Below, one piece after another: positions 6,686 through 14,795 of a DNA stretch of 15,848 nucleotides. The notes under the pieces were generated by a model that saw only the letters and a list, made by a program, of their open reading frames with translations, was not told the DNA's origin and made no database searches. A program made the position numbers and the translations under genes. Position 1 is the first letter of the stretch. Each line of letters begins with the position of its first letter. The stretch comes from Calditrichota bacterium (lineage in GTDB: Bacteria; Calditrichota; Calditrichia; RBG-13-44-9), in assembly GCA_016934605.1 (NCBI GenBank), contig JAFGSO010000318.1:1-15848 (forward strand), read 5' to 3'.

Positions 6686-9628
6686 TCAATAATTATATCT
6701 ATTATCCACAATGAATGGATTGAATTTTAAAGGTCTATTGCATTTAGGACATTCTGATAACAATCCAGGGTCTTCCCAAGCTTCTTTGGGAAGCTCCAAG
6801 CAAGGTGACTGCGCAGGCTTTAATCCGGCATTCTGGGTTATGCATAGAATAACATCTAATATTTCTTTCTGAGCACTGAACCTTTGTCCGCACCATGGGC
6901 ATTTCACAGTAACCTTTTCATCCCAGATACCTTTAAACCTGCCTCTACCAAAAAGCCATAAACGAATTGGCGTTACTATGGGGGGGGCTAATCGAAGATT
7001 AATAGCATTCAAAACAATAGCGTCCCCATTTCTTAGACCTACCACTAAGCGAGAATCTGGCCTGAGATGTGATACCCTGAAGATTTGTCGCCAACCGGAA
7101 TGATAAACAGTTATACACTGATTGTTCTCTATATTCCAAATTTTAAGATTTTTGTCATCCCATGTAACTATCTTCTTACCGTCCGGAGTAATGTTTAAGC
7201 CAAATAGCCAGGCATCTGTAGTAATCTTCGTAAGAACTTCTCTGCATCTTAAATCCCAAACCTTTAGATAACCTTTTCCTGCTGAAACCAAAGTTTTGCC
7301 GTCCGGATTCATAGCAAATTTTGTATTCCCAGACATGCTTTCATTAAATTTCCTGAGAAACTGGCCGGTTTCTACATTCCAATATATAAGCTTATCAGAA
7401 TCACAGACTGTAATTACAGTCTTACCGTCTGGAGTTGTTACTATTTTACCAATCTCAGAAAAATAACCTTTAAGCCTCGTTAGGCGATTAATTGTGTTTA
7501 AATCCCATACCCATAAAGACTCATGATCTACTGATACAATGACTTTTCTACCGTCTGGTGTAATTGAAGTATTCCAAACACGTTGGTTATTATGCTTAAT
7601 TGTTTTAAAAGGCTGCCCATCGTCCAAATTCCAAATCCTAATTCCTACATAATCAACAGGCAGAAGCAATAGTCTCTCATCGGGAGTAATTTCAAACCTA
7701 TGGAGAAATTCAGCACCTTGGAGGCAATAACAGGATTCTCCTTTAAGCGGGTCCAATACCTCAATCCAACATGAGGTGTCTTCACTACTAGCTGAACCCA
7801 CAATTAATCTATTATCTGATAAAATATGACACCCAGTTACACCGCGATGAAGGCAGCGCAAAGTATTAATACACTCACAAGTTTCCATACTCATCAGCTT
7901 TATTGTGCCATCCACATTTGCGGATATCGCAAACTGTACATTTGGAGCTACATCAACAAATGTGGCCCTGTTCTCTTCAGGAACGAACTTGAAGCGTTTT
8001 GAAGGGTCAAGCACCATAGTTTTCTTCTTCAAGGCCCCACTTTCATCTTGAGATGTCTCGATACATCTCCCTTTCTCAATATCCCAAATTCTCAATGTAT
8101 GCTCATCACCACCTGCAGACACAACACGCTTCCCATCGGGAGTTATATTCACACTATAGATGTGTGGCGCATGTCCAATTAGCAATCGAAGACATTCACC
8201 AGATTTTAGATCCCAAACACAGACATTTCCATCATCACCTGCAGAGACAGCGATCCGACCATCTGGTGTTGCATCCAAACTGCGTATCCAACTTTTGCAA
8301 TTAATCGTCACTCTACATTTAAAGCTATTCAAACTCCATAATTTTATGGTGCCATCTGCACCACCAGTAAGAAAATATCCTCTTATTGGAAATATAACAA
8401 TACATACAACGCTCGTTTCACAGCATTCTTTTGTTTGGGTACATTTGCCAGTTTCCAGATTCCATACTTCTACTATTCCTTTTTTATAATTATTTCCACC
8501 GCGTCCATGACCTCCGAGAATACAATATTTCCCATTTGGGTTAATTGAAATACTGTTGATATAAATTTGGCTTTGAAAAGATTTGAGGCATTCATCTTTT
8601 CCAATGTCCCATACGTATGTTAAATCTTCTTTATCCGCAAATACTATAATGTTGCCGTTGGGTGTGGCGGTAATATTTTCGATCGGTTCTTTAACTATAA
8701 TTGTCTTCTCTAATTTACTATCCTCTAAATTCCATATTTTAACTGTATTATCTTGATGATCTTTTATATACCGGTTACTGGTATAACTTGCTATAATACG
8801 ATTACCCGAAGCACTATTTATAGCACGTTCAATACGATTTTCATAGGCTTTATAAGCCGTGATCCATTGATTTGTCTCAATATCAAGAACTCCAAAAACT
8901 CCAGAGTCAGCGAAAAAAGCCCTTTTACATTCTAAATCTACACCTATTAATCTACTGTCTAATTTTATTGTTCGTAATAAAGCCGGATGCTGATTATAGA
9001 TAGGTCTTTGAGACGGATGATTCAGCATCAAAGTTTCAGTTCTTTGCTTTAATAATTTTTCTGCTTTATTGACCAAAGGACCTTCATTTTCAAAATTCCA
9101 TGCATGCTGGATATAAAAGCCTTTAATGTGGGAATTTTCTGTTAAGACTTGTATCTCTGAATTAACGAAATTGAAAAAAGGTCGGATTCTTACCAAGTGA
9201 GTGGTACCATTCATATTTTGTTTTAAATTATCTTCAAACTCCTCGTCTGTCCATGGTTGGATTGATTGTATAATATCGAGAGAAGAAATCTCCCCATTAG
9301 AGAAGGCTATAAGATCATCCCTATATTTTCTAATCTTCTGCTCATCTTCTATACTTTTCTGTGCTTCCTCTCTAGCCTCAGGGAAAGAATACATGGCAAG
9401 GTAATAGTCCCTAATAAGATAATATCCGATTCCTGCAGCACATTTAGCCTGTATAAAATTCAGATCACATAAAGTCTCTGTAACCTCATCCCACATCTCA
9501 GAATTGGTTTGTTGCCAGGGTTGCTCCGCACATTTGCGGATATTGGGTTTTTTCTGTTTGTCACCATCAAAAAAATTGGGCGTAACAGCAAAATATTCGG
9601 CAAGGTTTTTGTTGTATTTATTTTTCAT
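6686..9628 (-). CDS. WD40-repeat protein with STAND linker and C-terminal zinc ribbon (sensor half of a split STAND)
   Basis: 980 aa. Residues 4-76 are the conserved segment that follows NACHT in one-piece STAND proteins (LAEYF, PNIRK, EQPWQQ, KCAAG), and a helical stretch to about 215 contains the family-like FYIQHAWNFENEG and HPALLRTIK. Then come 14-15 WD40 blades, recognisable from endings such as VKIWNLE, VCVWDLK, LRIWDIE, IRIWNLD, LKVWDLR and from repeated TPDGK turns; two seven-bladed propellers are likely. The tail has a zinc ribbon, CPWC (910-913) and CPKC (960-963). The ATG lies 8 nt after the stop of the DUF4062-NACHT gene, in another frame and without a Shine-Dalgarno, so translation is probably coupled. 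The propellers would bind the trigger and control the ATPase half. Architecture is firm; the function as a sensor is inferred from STAND biology. Confidence 0.92.
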   Translation of the reverse strand: MKNKYNKNLAEYFAVTPNFFDGDKQKKPNIRKCAEQPWQQTNSEMWDEVTETLCDLNFIQAKCAAGIGYYLIRDYYLAMYSFPEAREEAQKSIEDEQKIRKYRDDLIAFSNGEISSLDIIQSIQPWTDEEFEDNLKQNMNGTTHLVRIRPFFNFVNSEIQVLTENSHIKGFYIQHAWNFENEGPLVNKAEKLLKQRTETLMLNHPSQRPIYNQHPALLRTIKLDSRLIGVDLECKRAFFADSGVFGVLDIETNQWITAYKAYENRIERAINSASGNRIIASYTSNRYIKDHQDNTVKIWNLEDSKLEKTIIVKEPIENITATPNGNIIVFADKEDLTYVWDIGKDECLKSFQSQIYINSISINPNGKYCILGGHGRGGNNYKKGIVEVWNLETGKCTQTKECCETSVVCIVIFPIRGYFLTGGADGTIKLWSLNSFKCRVTINCKSWIRSLDATPDGRIAVSAGDDGNVCVWDLKSGECLRLLIGHAPHIYSVNITPDGKRVVSAGGDEHTLRIWDIEKGRCIETSQDESGALKKKTMVLDPSKRFKFVPEENRATFVDVAPNVQFAISANVDGTIKLMSMETCECINTLRCLHRGVTGCHILSDNRLIVGSASSEDTSCWIEVLDPLKGESCYCLQGAEFLHRFEITPDERLLLLPVDYVGIRIWNLDDGQPFKTIKHNNQRVWNTSITPDGRKVIVSVDHESLWVWDLNTINRLTRLKGYFSEIGKIVTTPDGKTVITVCDSDKLIYWNVETGQFLRKFNESMSGNTKFAMNPDGKTLVSAGKGYLKVWDLRCREVLTKITTDAWLFGLNITPDGKKIVTWDDKNLKIWNIENNQCITVYHSGWRQIFRVSHLRPDSRLVVGLRNGDAIVLNAINLRLAPPIVTPIRLWLFGRGRFKGIWDEKVTVKCPWCGQRFSAQKEILDVILCITQNAGLKPAQSPCLELPKEAWEDPGLLSECPKCNRPLKFNPFIVDNRYNY

Positions 9629-9636
9629 TATAATTA

Positions 9637-11685
9637 TTAAATTTTACTTTCATCTTTATCAAGGTCATATCTTTTTCGCAGCACCTCAATAAATTGCCGG
9701 TGAAAAAAGGTGATAATGGGAACCCCATCGGCATCCCGTTCAGTCAGGTACGGCTCAAGATCCAGGTATAGCCGTGACCAGACCACGATGGGGATTTTGG
9801 TCACCCCTTTAAGTTCTGATCGGTGTTCCGGATGCGTTCTCTTCAGAAAAAGTTTCCAGTGCTCTTTATCAAAAACCAGGATCTCCAAAATCTCATTTTC
9901 CGCCAGACCCTGATACCTGCCGCTGAGCAGATAACAGATCACATATTCCACAAATTCCCGCCCATGTTCTTCTTCCAGGCTGTCCATGAAATCGTTAATG
10001 ATGCCTTTGACATCATCATGTAGCCTATATTCCGTGTCATACGAATGCCAGTATTTTGTCCGTTCAAAAGCCAGTTTAAGATAAATTGGCAAACCAGTCC
10101 GGGAAAATTTTTGCAGAACTTCCTGATACTGACTGCCGGTCAGCTTTCTGTGGATAGATTGGAACCATTGGTCCAGTATCTGCTGTGCTTCCGGCTCGGC
10201 AAGAAGAGGTAATTTTTCAAGGATCGTTCCGGATAAATTTGCCTGCAGATCTAGCAATGATGATACTATCAATTTTGAATGTTCAGGTAATTCCCGGGGC
10301 AGCCAGTATAATGCCCTGGCATTATCGGCTTCCGATAATTGATCCAGAGCATCCAGAAAAAGGACAATGGGCTTCTGTTCAGTGGCCAGAGCCAGACATT
10401 TTTTAAAGATCTCTGTCATGCCGGTCATTTCGTAAAGGGATTTCTCTCTCCCCTCTTCGGCAAGTGATTCCAAAGTCCTATTGAATGCCCGGGCAATCTC
10501 TAAGCAAACACTCTGAAGAAGTGAAACAATATGAGATGAACTCGAGGTGGTACCAATAAATCGGTAAACAACGAATGTATTACTTTTTTCCTTTAAATGG
10601 TTTTCAATCGCCCTGGCCATCACACTGGATTTACCGGATCCGGCTTCACCGACGATGGACAACGGTCTATTTTCTGAATCATTATCCAAATAAGAACTTA
10701 TCTTATTCAGAGTCTCCCGCCTCCCCTGGAAATGTTCGGTGAGTTTTTCCCGGAACTCACCATGCAATTTCACTTCACGGTCTATTTCATCCGGGCTGAT
10801 AATCGCTTCAATTTGCCGTTTGATGATTTCTTCCAGAAAATTGTATACTTTTGATTCAAATGCTTTTGCATCTTCCAGCTCTATTTGTCCATCTTTCCAA
10901 TTTGCAGAATAAGTCATACAGCTATTACCCAGTTTCTTTTTTAATTCTGCCTTTAAATCAAGCAGTTGCTCTTTACTATAAGTATCCGGTTCTCCATCAA
11001 TCAGATCGATAAATCCTTCCGCCCATTTGTCCCGGGGTTGTCCGGCGGTATTCCGGATCATCGCTAAAACATGTTCTTCCGGCTTTTCAGTACCCTCCGG
11101 GGGATGTAGCGCACCCCTCATGATTTCCTGATGGGTGGCAGAGCTACGGTATTTCACTTGTTTCTGATCGGATAAATTGAGGCTGGAAACCGCGTTCCGT
11201 AATATGGTGCGGATACTTTTCTCAACCTTTTCCCAATCGCTGTAAGCTGCATATTTTTCGCCCCTCGGCTGAAGAACATACTCAGCAGGTATGGCATTTT
11301 CATCCAAGCGATACCATTCTCCGATCAATTTCTTTTCTTCCTGTTTAATCTTTGACTGGATTTCTTTCATTTCTTCTGCAGGAATTTTCGTGGGCAGAGG
11401 CTGCCAGCCATATCTGTCCCCCAGTAAAACGATAAAATTTGGCTTAGGAGTAATTCTCTGACAACGGGCAATTTCATTCAGACAAATATCCAGGGTTTTC
11501 TGATTGAGTTGAGACTCTTCACTCACTCCCCATCTCAGATCTACCGCCTGGAATTTGGCACCGTTCTGTTCGCAAAATTTTTCCAGTCTGGGGAAAACAT
11601 TTCTTTGCAGCAGCCGGCGCTCTGCTTTCATATCGGTAAAAGTAGAACTGACAAAGACCCGGAATATTTTGGTTTGCTGGGGCAT
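9637..11685 (-). CDS. DUF4062-NACHT ATPase (effector and switch half of a split STAND)
   Basis: 682 aa. The DUF4062 module shows FVSSTFTDMKAER at 11-23, VDLRWGV at 48-54, LLGDRYGW at 87-94, and after an insertion the usual SATHQEI near 182-188. NACHT has Walker A GEAGSGKS at 346-353 (Lys352) and Walker B IVLFLDALDQ with Asp445 and Asp448, followed by WLPRELPEHSKLIVSS. The protein ends soon after IITFFHRQFIEVLRKRY, the point where one-piece relatives run straight into a linker and WD40 repeats; that continuation is found in the next gene. In STAND proteins ATP binding drives oligomerisation when the sensor is engaged, and the N-terminal domain is the signalling or effector part. The ATG has AGGA about 11 nt upstream. 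It is first in the operon, with 546 bp of A/T-rich DNA upstream. It is clearly diverged from the two DUF4062 modules on the left. Confidence 0.92.
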   Translation of the reverse strand: MPQQTKIFRVFVSSTFTDMKAERRLLQRNVFPRLEKFCEQNGAKFQAVDLRWGVSEESQLNQKTLDICLNEIARCQRITPKPNFIVLLGDRYGWQPLPTKIPAEEMKEIQSKIKQEEKKLIGEWYRLDENAIPAEYVLQPRGEKYAAYSDWEKVEKSIRTILRNAVSSLNLSDQKQVKYRSSATHQEIMRGALHPPEGTEKPEEHVLAMIRNTAGQPRDKWAEGFIDLIDGEPDTYSKEQLLDLKAELKKKLGNSCMTYSANWKDGQIELEDAKAFESKVYNFLEEIIKRQIEAIISPDEIDREVKLHGEFREKLTEHFQGRRETLNKISSYLDNDSENRPLSIVGEAGSGKSSVMARAIENHLKEKSNTFVVYRFIGTTSSSSHIVSLLQSVCLEIARAFNRTLESLAEEGREKSLYEMTGMTEIFKKCLALATEQKPIVLFLDALDQLSEADNARALYWLPRELPEHSKLIVSSLLDLQANLSGTILEKLPLLAEPEAQQILDQWFQSIHRKLTGSQYQEVLQKFSRTGLPIYLKLAFERTKYWHSYDTEYRLHDDVKGIINDFMDSLEEEHGREFVEYVICYLLSGRYQGLAENEILEILVFDKEHWKLFLKRTHPEHRSELKGVTKIPIVVWSRLYLDLEPYLTERDADGVPIITFFHRQFIEVLRKRYDLDKDESKI

Positions 11686-11722
11686 GGTAATAGATCCTGC
11701 AATTTGTCAACATTACAAATGA

Positions 11723-11728
11723 ATTATA
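11723..11728 (-). promoter_or_regulatory. Candidate -10 box for the split STAND operon
   Basis: The minus strand reads TATAAT 37 nt before the start codon of the DUF4062-NACHT gene, which would give a leader of about 30 nt. The DNA here is very A/T-rich and no clear -35 box accompanies it, so this is a weak call. Confidence 0.25.
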
Positions 11729-12216
11729 AATGAAAGATAATTTATGAAATTAAATTGAGATGCAGGGATGTTGAAGATTGGTTCAGTTTTAGAGTGTTCT
11801 TTAGATGCGGTTCTACCAGGGTCCATGATCAGAGAGTCAAAATCAGATTTTTATATTTGATTGCGGCGATGTTTTTCTCAGGATTAATTGAGTTTCTGCA
11901 TATATATAAATTATTATCGAATTTCCGAGAATGATTCCCTGATAGTTCTGAATCAAAATAACAGGAAAATCAGTTTTTATCAAGATTAAAATCGATATGA
12001 AACGATTTCGGACAAATTAATTATTTTTTTTCTCCCAGCAGCTTTAAACAAGGCACTTGACCTTCAGTCTGAAAAAGAATAGTTTTATTCTTCTCAGTTC
12101 GTAACTTATTTCAGAAGGTGATCGGTAACAGAATTCATAAAGTAATTCTGTTAATTAAAGGGCGACATACAGTCTCTACAGAATCAGTAAATTAGACTTT
12201 TCAATCAATATTACCT

Positions 12217-12224
12217 GGAGGAGG
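12217..12224 (+). promoter_or_regulatory. Strong ribosome binding site GGAGGAGG
   Basis: A near-ideal Shine-Dalgarno sequence 7 nt before the ATG at 12232. It fixes the start of the 101-aa gene and is by far the best ribosome site in the window; most other starts here have weak or no such sequence. Confidence 0.8.
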
Positions 12225-12231
12225 ATACATT

Positions 12232-12537
12232 ATGTATGTTATTTACGAAGACGATTATGAACAGACCGCATTTCCAAGCATGGATTCAGATGGCCGCATT
12301 GAGGTCATTTGGGACCACCCCGACTTTCGAAATATCTGGTCGGCACGCTGGGCTCATTGGCCCTACGATACCGAATGGCAAATTCATTCTCGCTTTGACG
12401 AAAATACCAACTTCTGCACCTGGAATGCCTATGCAATTTTGCTTTTGCATTTCGGTCTTCATAAGATTCGCGACCAGTTGAATCCTCAAAAAATTATTTA
12501 TTTCTCTCCGGAATCCCTTCGGAAACTGAAAAAATGA
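12232..12537 (+). CDS. Hypothetical protein, 101 aa, family not recognised
   Basis: A small soluble, acidic-to-neutral protein rich in tryptophan and other aromatics in its middle (WSARWAHWPYDTEW), with a hydrophobic helix-like stretch AYAILLLHFGL near 67-77 and a basic tail ending SLRKLKK. No signal peptide, metal motif or catalytic pattern is evident. The start is set by GGAGGAGG 7 nt upstream. Its body is higher in GC than the A/T-rich flanks, and it is the only gene in its immediate surroundings on the plus strand, divergent from the STAND operon. The good ribosome site and protein-like composition support a real gene. It could be a small partner or antitoxin-like protein, but nothing in the sequence shows this. 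Confidence 0.7.
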   Translation: MYVIYEDDYEQTAFPSMDSDGRIEVIWDHPDFRNIWSARWAHWPYDTEWQIHSRFDENTNFCTWNAYAILLLHFGLHKIRDQLNPQKIIYFSPESLRKLKK

Positions 12538-12892
12538 ATGATATGTAGGGCATAGTATCCAAAAGGAATTAGAATTTGAAATTTGTGAATAAAACCAGGT
12601 TGTACAGCACTTAGTTGATAAAAACAGTAAAAACTTTTTACAATGAAATATTGATTGTTTTAGTAATAAATCGTTAGATTAATGATCATTCCAACGTAAT
12701 AGGGGATAATCTGAATACACACAAATTTTGACACCTAATAACGTAAATTAAAAAAAAAGTAAGATATATTAGAATTTTGAGGAAGTCACAAATCTTGAGG
12801 TAATTCCCATTTTTAAAAATCGTATCCTTGTTTATTTCATACAAGGATCTTAAAAATTTCATTGTAAATTTAAAACTTGTTTGGATACACCA
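12538..12892. other. A/T-rich spacer
   Basis: 355 bases, roughly 27-30% GC, with no ORF of note. The only structure is a hairpin near the right end, listed separately, which lies in the probable leader of the membrane protein gene. Confidence 0.6.
12824..12848. promoter_or_regulatory. Inverted repeat upstream of the membrane protein gene
   Basis: ATCCTTGT at 12824-12831 and ACAAGGAT at 12841-12848 are perfect 8-bp arms around a 9-nt loop, flanked by A/T runs that can extend the pairing. It ends 44 bp before the ATG at 12893. It could be an operator, a leader hairpin, or the terminator of the 101-aa gene, though no clear T-tract follows. Confidence 0.4.
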
Positions 12893-13522
12893 ATGATCGA
12901 TTTATCACTTAAAATTACACCCGGATTAATACACATAATGGCCTCAGATGTAGTCAGGATATTCAATCCGATTAATATTACCGTGAAATGGATTACAAGG
13001 TTGACGCAGCTGGGAGGAATATATTTAATCTTAAGAGTTTGGTTTTACTCGGGTTGGAAGGAAAATCATTTTTTATTGTCTGTAATTTTCATTTTTCTGC
13101 TCGTTGTTTTCTATGTAACCTCTTCCCTGAAATATATTTCTGTATTTTATGATGAAAGTTTTAATTTTAGTTATAATTCCGAAGACCTTCATAATATAGC
13201 AGTAAGATTTTTTCTGATATGGATATTATCAGCTATAGTAATTTTTGATTATTTACAATTTGGGAAAGCAATAGTTATTACAATAGCATTAGGTATTCTT
13301 GCATTATTCATTGCACCAAGATTGAAAATATGTTTGGGTTGTTTTAAAAAAATTCTTATTGATTTTTACTCTTCCATGCCTCGACAACCTCATCCAGAAT
13401 GTCCACATTGTAATGGGAGTGGTCAAGTAAAGACAGGACTTGGTCAAGAAATAAGTTGCAGGTGTACTTCAATTTTATGCAGAAAATGTAGGGCTGAACT
13501 TTTAGATGGAAATTGGATTTGA
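12893..13522 (+). CDS. Four-helix membrane protein with DnaJ-type zinc-binding tail
   Basis: 209 aa from ATG at 12893; an in-frame TTG at 12881 would add four residues, but the ATG has GGA at a suitable distance and is preferred. There are four hydrophobic helices at about 38-52, 60-84, 102-120 and 124-144, with no signal peptide. The cytoplasmic-type tail carries CPHCNGSGQV, which matches one CxxCxGxG repeat of the DnaJ zinc finger, then SCRCTS and CRKC, enough cysteines for one or two metal sites. The whole protein is not DnaJ: no J domain is present. The gene is A/T-rich like its surroundings and converges on the zinc-ribbon gene at 13641-14426. No family is recognised. It could be a membrane-anchored partner for a zinc-ribbon or chaperone-like interaction; that is only a guess. 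Confidence 0.75.
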   Translation: MIDLSLKITPGLIHIMASDVVRIFNPINITVKWITRLTQLGGIYLILRVWFYSGWKENHFLLSVIFIFLLVVFYVTSSLKYISVFYDESFNFSYNSEDLHNIAVRFFLIWILSAIVIFDYLQFGKAIVITIALGILALFIAPRLKICLGCFKKILIDFYSSMPRQPHPECPHCNGSGQVKTGLGQEISCRCTSILCRKCRAELLDGNWI

Positions 13523-13640
13523 ACTAACCACAAAATTAAAGCAAACTTTCGGAATCATAACATGTTAAGGGAACAATAAACATTTACATTTTATAAATCC
13601 ACACTTTCAGGTAAAAATACTATCACTCGAAAATCAATAA

Positions 13641-14426
13641 TCAATACTGCTGAATCATCGGTCTCTCAATTTCGGTTTTTTTATTTGTTTCGATGATTTC
13701 TGTCCGCTGAGATTCGGTTAACTTATGTAAGGGCGGAAATCGTGTGTCGTAGATTCCTAATTCAGTCATAACTTTCGCAGCCATTTCTAAATCCATTTTG
13801 TACCCGGTTTTTTTCAATTTTTTAAAATTAATTTTCATTATGTCTGATTCGAATAGCGGATGTACTTCGGTTAACAGACAGGCTTTTTTCCAGCTCCAGT
13901 TCAGGTGGATGCCGATCAGACAATTCACAAAACGGATACCAATACTGGAAGAATTATTTTTCTTGAATAATTCCAGAAAATAAAACTTACCGCTTTTTTG
14001 CACAATCAATATCATTCCATGATGATCCGAAGCTCTGAGTCTAAAAACTATATCTATTCCTTCATCGCCGAGAATACCACCAATATATCCATCAATTTTT
14101 GATGGGGACCATTGACGATGTGAAGGACGATGATTTGTCAGATATGATTCAATATAATCCAGGGAGAATGGTGTTTCTCCTTTGCTGAACTCTTTTAAGG
14201 TTGCATACCTGTAAATCCCGGAAAAACGCCCGAATGACTCGCTGTAACGTATGTATTTTTTATAATACCAGCCACAAAGCAAACATTCATGTAACCTGTC
14301 CGTATTGGTATCATGATAAAATGAAAAATCCTTGCTTCTCATGGGGGAACCACACCAGGGACATGTTACCGGAAAACTGAGAAAGTCATACATTTCAGAA
14401 CGCCAGATAAAGATGCTGTCTTTCAT
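13641..14426 (-). CDS. Zinc-ribbon protein with possible decayed Mrr-like nuclease domain
   Basis: 261 aa. The N-terminus has a four-cysteine zinc ribbon, CPWC (22-25) and CLLC (48-51), with CPWCG shared with the tail of the WD40 protein. Next, a stretch with LKEF near 77-80, YIESYL at 91-96 and SPSKIDGYIGGIL at 107-119 resembles the lead-in to Mrr-type restriction endonuclease domains, and GDEGIDI at 120-126 looks like the GDGGIDI core with Asp125. The next strand reads ILIVQKS where an active enzyme would have a (E/Q)xK motif in register, and the spacing from helix to core is too short, so activity is doubtful. The C-terminal 100 residues are basic and without recognisable motifs. The start is ATG at 14424-14426. 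It converges with the membrane protein gene. The zinc ribbon is clear; the nuclease reading is tentative. Confidence 0.75.
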   Translation of the reverse strand: MKDSIFIWRSEMYDFLSFPVTCPWCGSPMRSKDFSFYHDTNTDRLHECLLCGWYYKKYIRYSESFGRFSGIYRYATLKEFSKGETPFSLDYIESYLTNHRPSHRQWSPSKIDGYIGGILGDEGIDIVFRLRASDHHGMILIVQKSGKFYFLELFKKNNSSSIGIRFVNCLIGIHLNWSWKKACLLTEVHPLFESDIMKINFKKLKKTGYKMDLEMAAKVMTELGIYDTRFPPLHKLTESQRTEIIETNKKTEIERPMIQQY

Positions 14427-14795
14427 ATGAACCTCGTTTAATCTGAAATACCGATTTCATTCCAATTAGACAAAAGAGCAGATGGATGAAATTAATCCCG
14501 GCACCTTGTTTTAAACATATCACCACCTTACTCACATTATTATCGGACTATTTGATATATTTTTAATGGTGAAAAACGCCATTATTCATTTACCAATTAG
14601 CTCAGATACCTTTTTTGAGCAAAATATTCAGCACCAGTCATTTATTCACTCTAATGCTTTTGAATGCTTAACCCGGATCTTCACTGAGATGGGATGTAAC
14701 ATGTACGTCATACTCTTTCCGGGAATGGATCGATCATAAAAAAAGATATTAACCTAGTTAATTCACAAACTTTGTCATCATTAGACAATACAATA
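14427..14795. other. Intergenic spacer before the tandem repeats
   Basis: 369 A/T-rich bases upstream of the zinc-ribbon gene, so its promoter should lie at the left end. The only coding candidate is a short plus-strand frame at 14566-14739. No RNA gene or mobile element end was identified. Confidence 0.5.
14566..14739 (+). CDS. Possible small ORF, 57 aa
   Basis: A frame starting ATG-GTG and ending TAA, with a protein-like composition (middle reads THR-Phe-Phe-Glu, later ECLTRIFTEMGCNMYVILFPG). No Shine-Dalgarno is visible upstream, the family is unknown, and a frame this long can occur by chance. It may also be the remnant of a larger gene. Listed only because nothing else occupies this spacer. 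Confidence 0.2.
   Translation: MVKNAIIHLPISSDTFFEQNIQHQSFIHSNAFECLTRIFTEMGCNMYVILFPGMDRS

Larger units (their letters stand above)
11686..12231. other. Divergent intergenic region
   Basis: 546 A/T-rich bases between the leftward STAND operon and the rightward 101-aa gene, so promoters for both are expected here. A TATAAT-like box for the operon lies at 11723-11728. A small dyad, AAGAATA-GTTT-TATTCTT, is at 12075-12092. No coding frame of convincing length or RNA gene was seen. Confidence 0.6.

Noticed and set aside
9620..9645. Single frameshift or stop mutation splitting a one-piece STAND gene
   Set aside because: The two reading frames are separated by a proper stop, an 8-nt spacer and a new ATG, and a second linker-first gene in the locus starts the same way, so a stable two-gene layout is more likely. 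A sequencing error cannot be fully excluded.
12075..12092. AAGAATA/TATTCTT hairpin as a terminator
   Set aside because: The stem is pure A/T-rich with a single G-C pair on each arm, lies between divergent genes where no transcript should end, and has no following T-tract.
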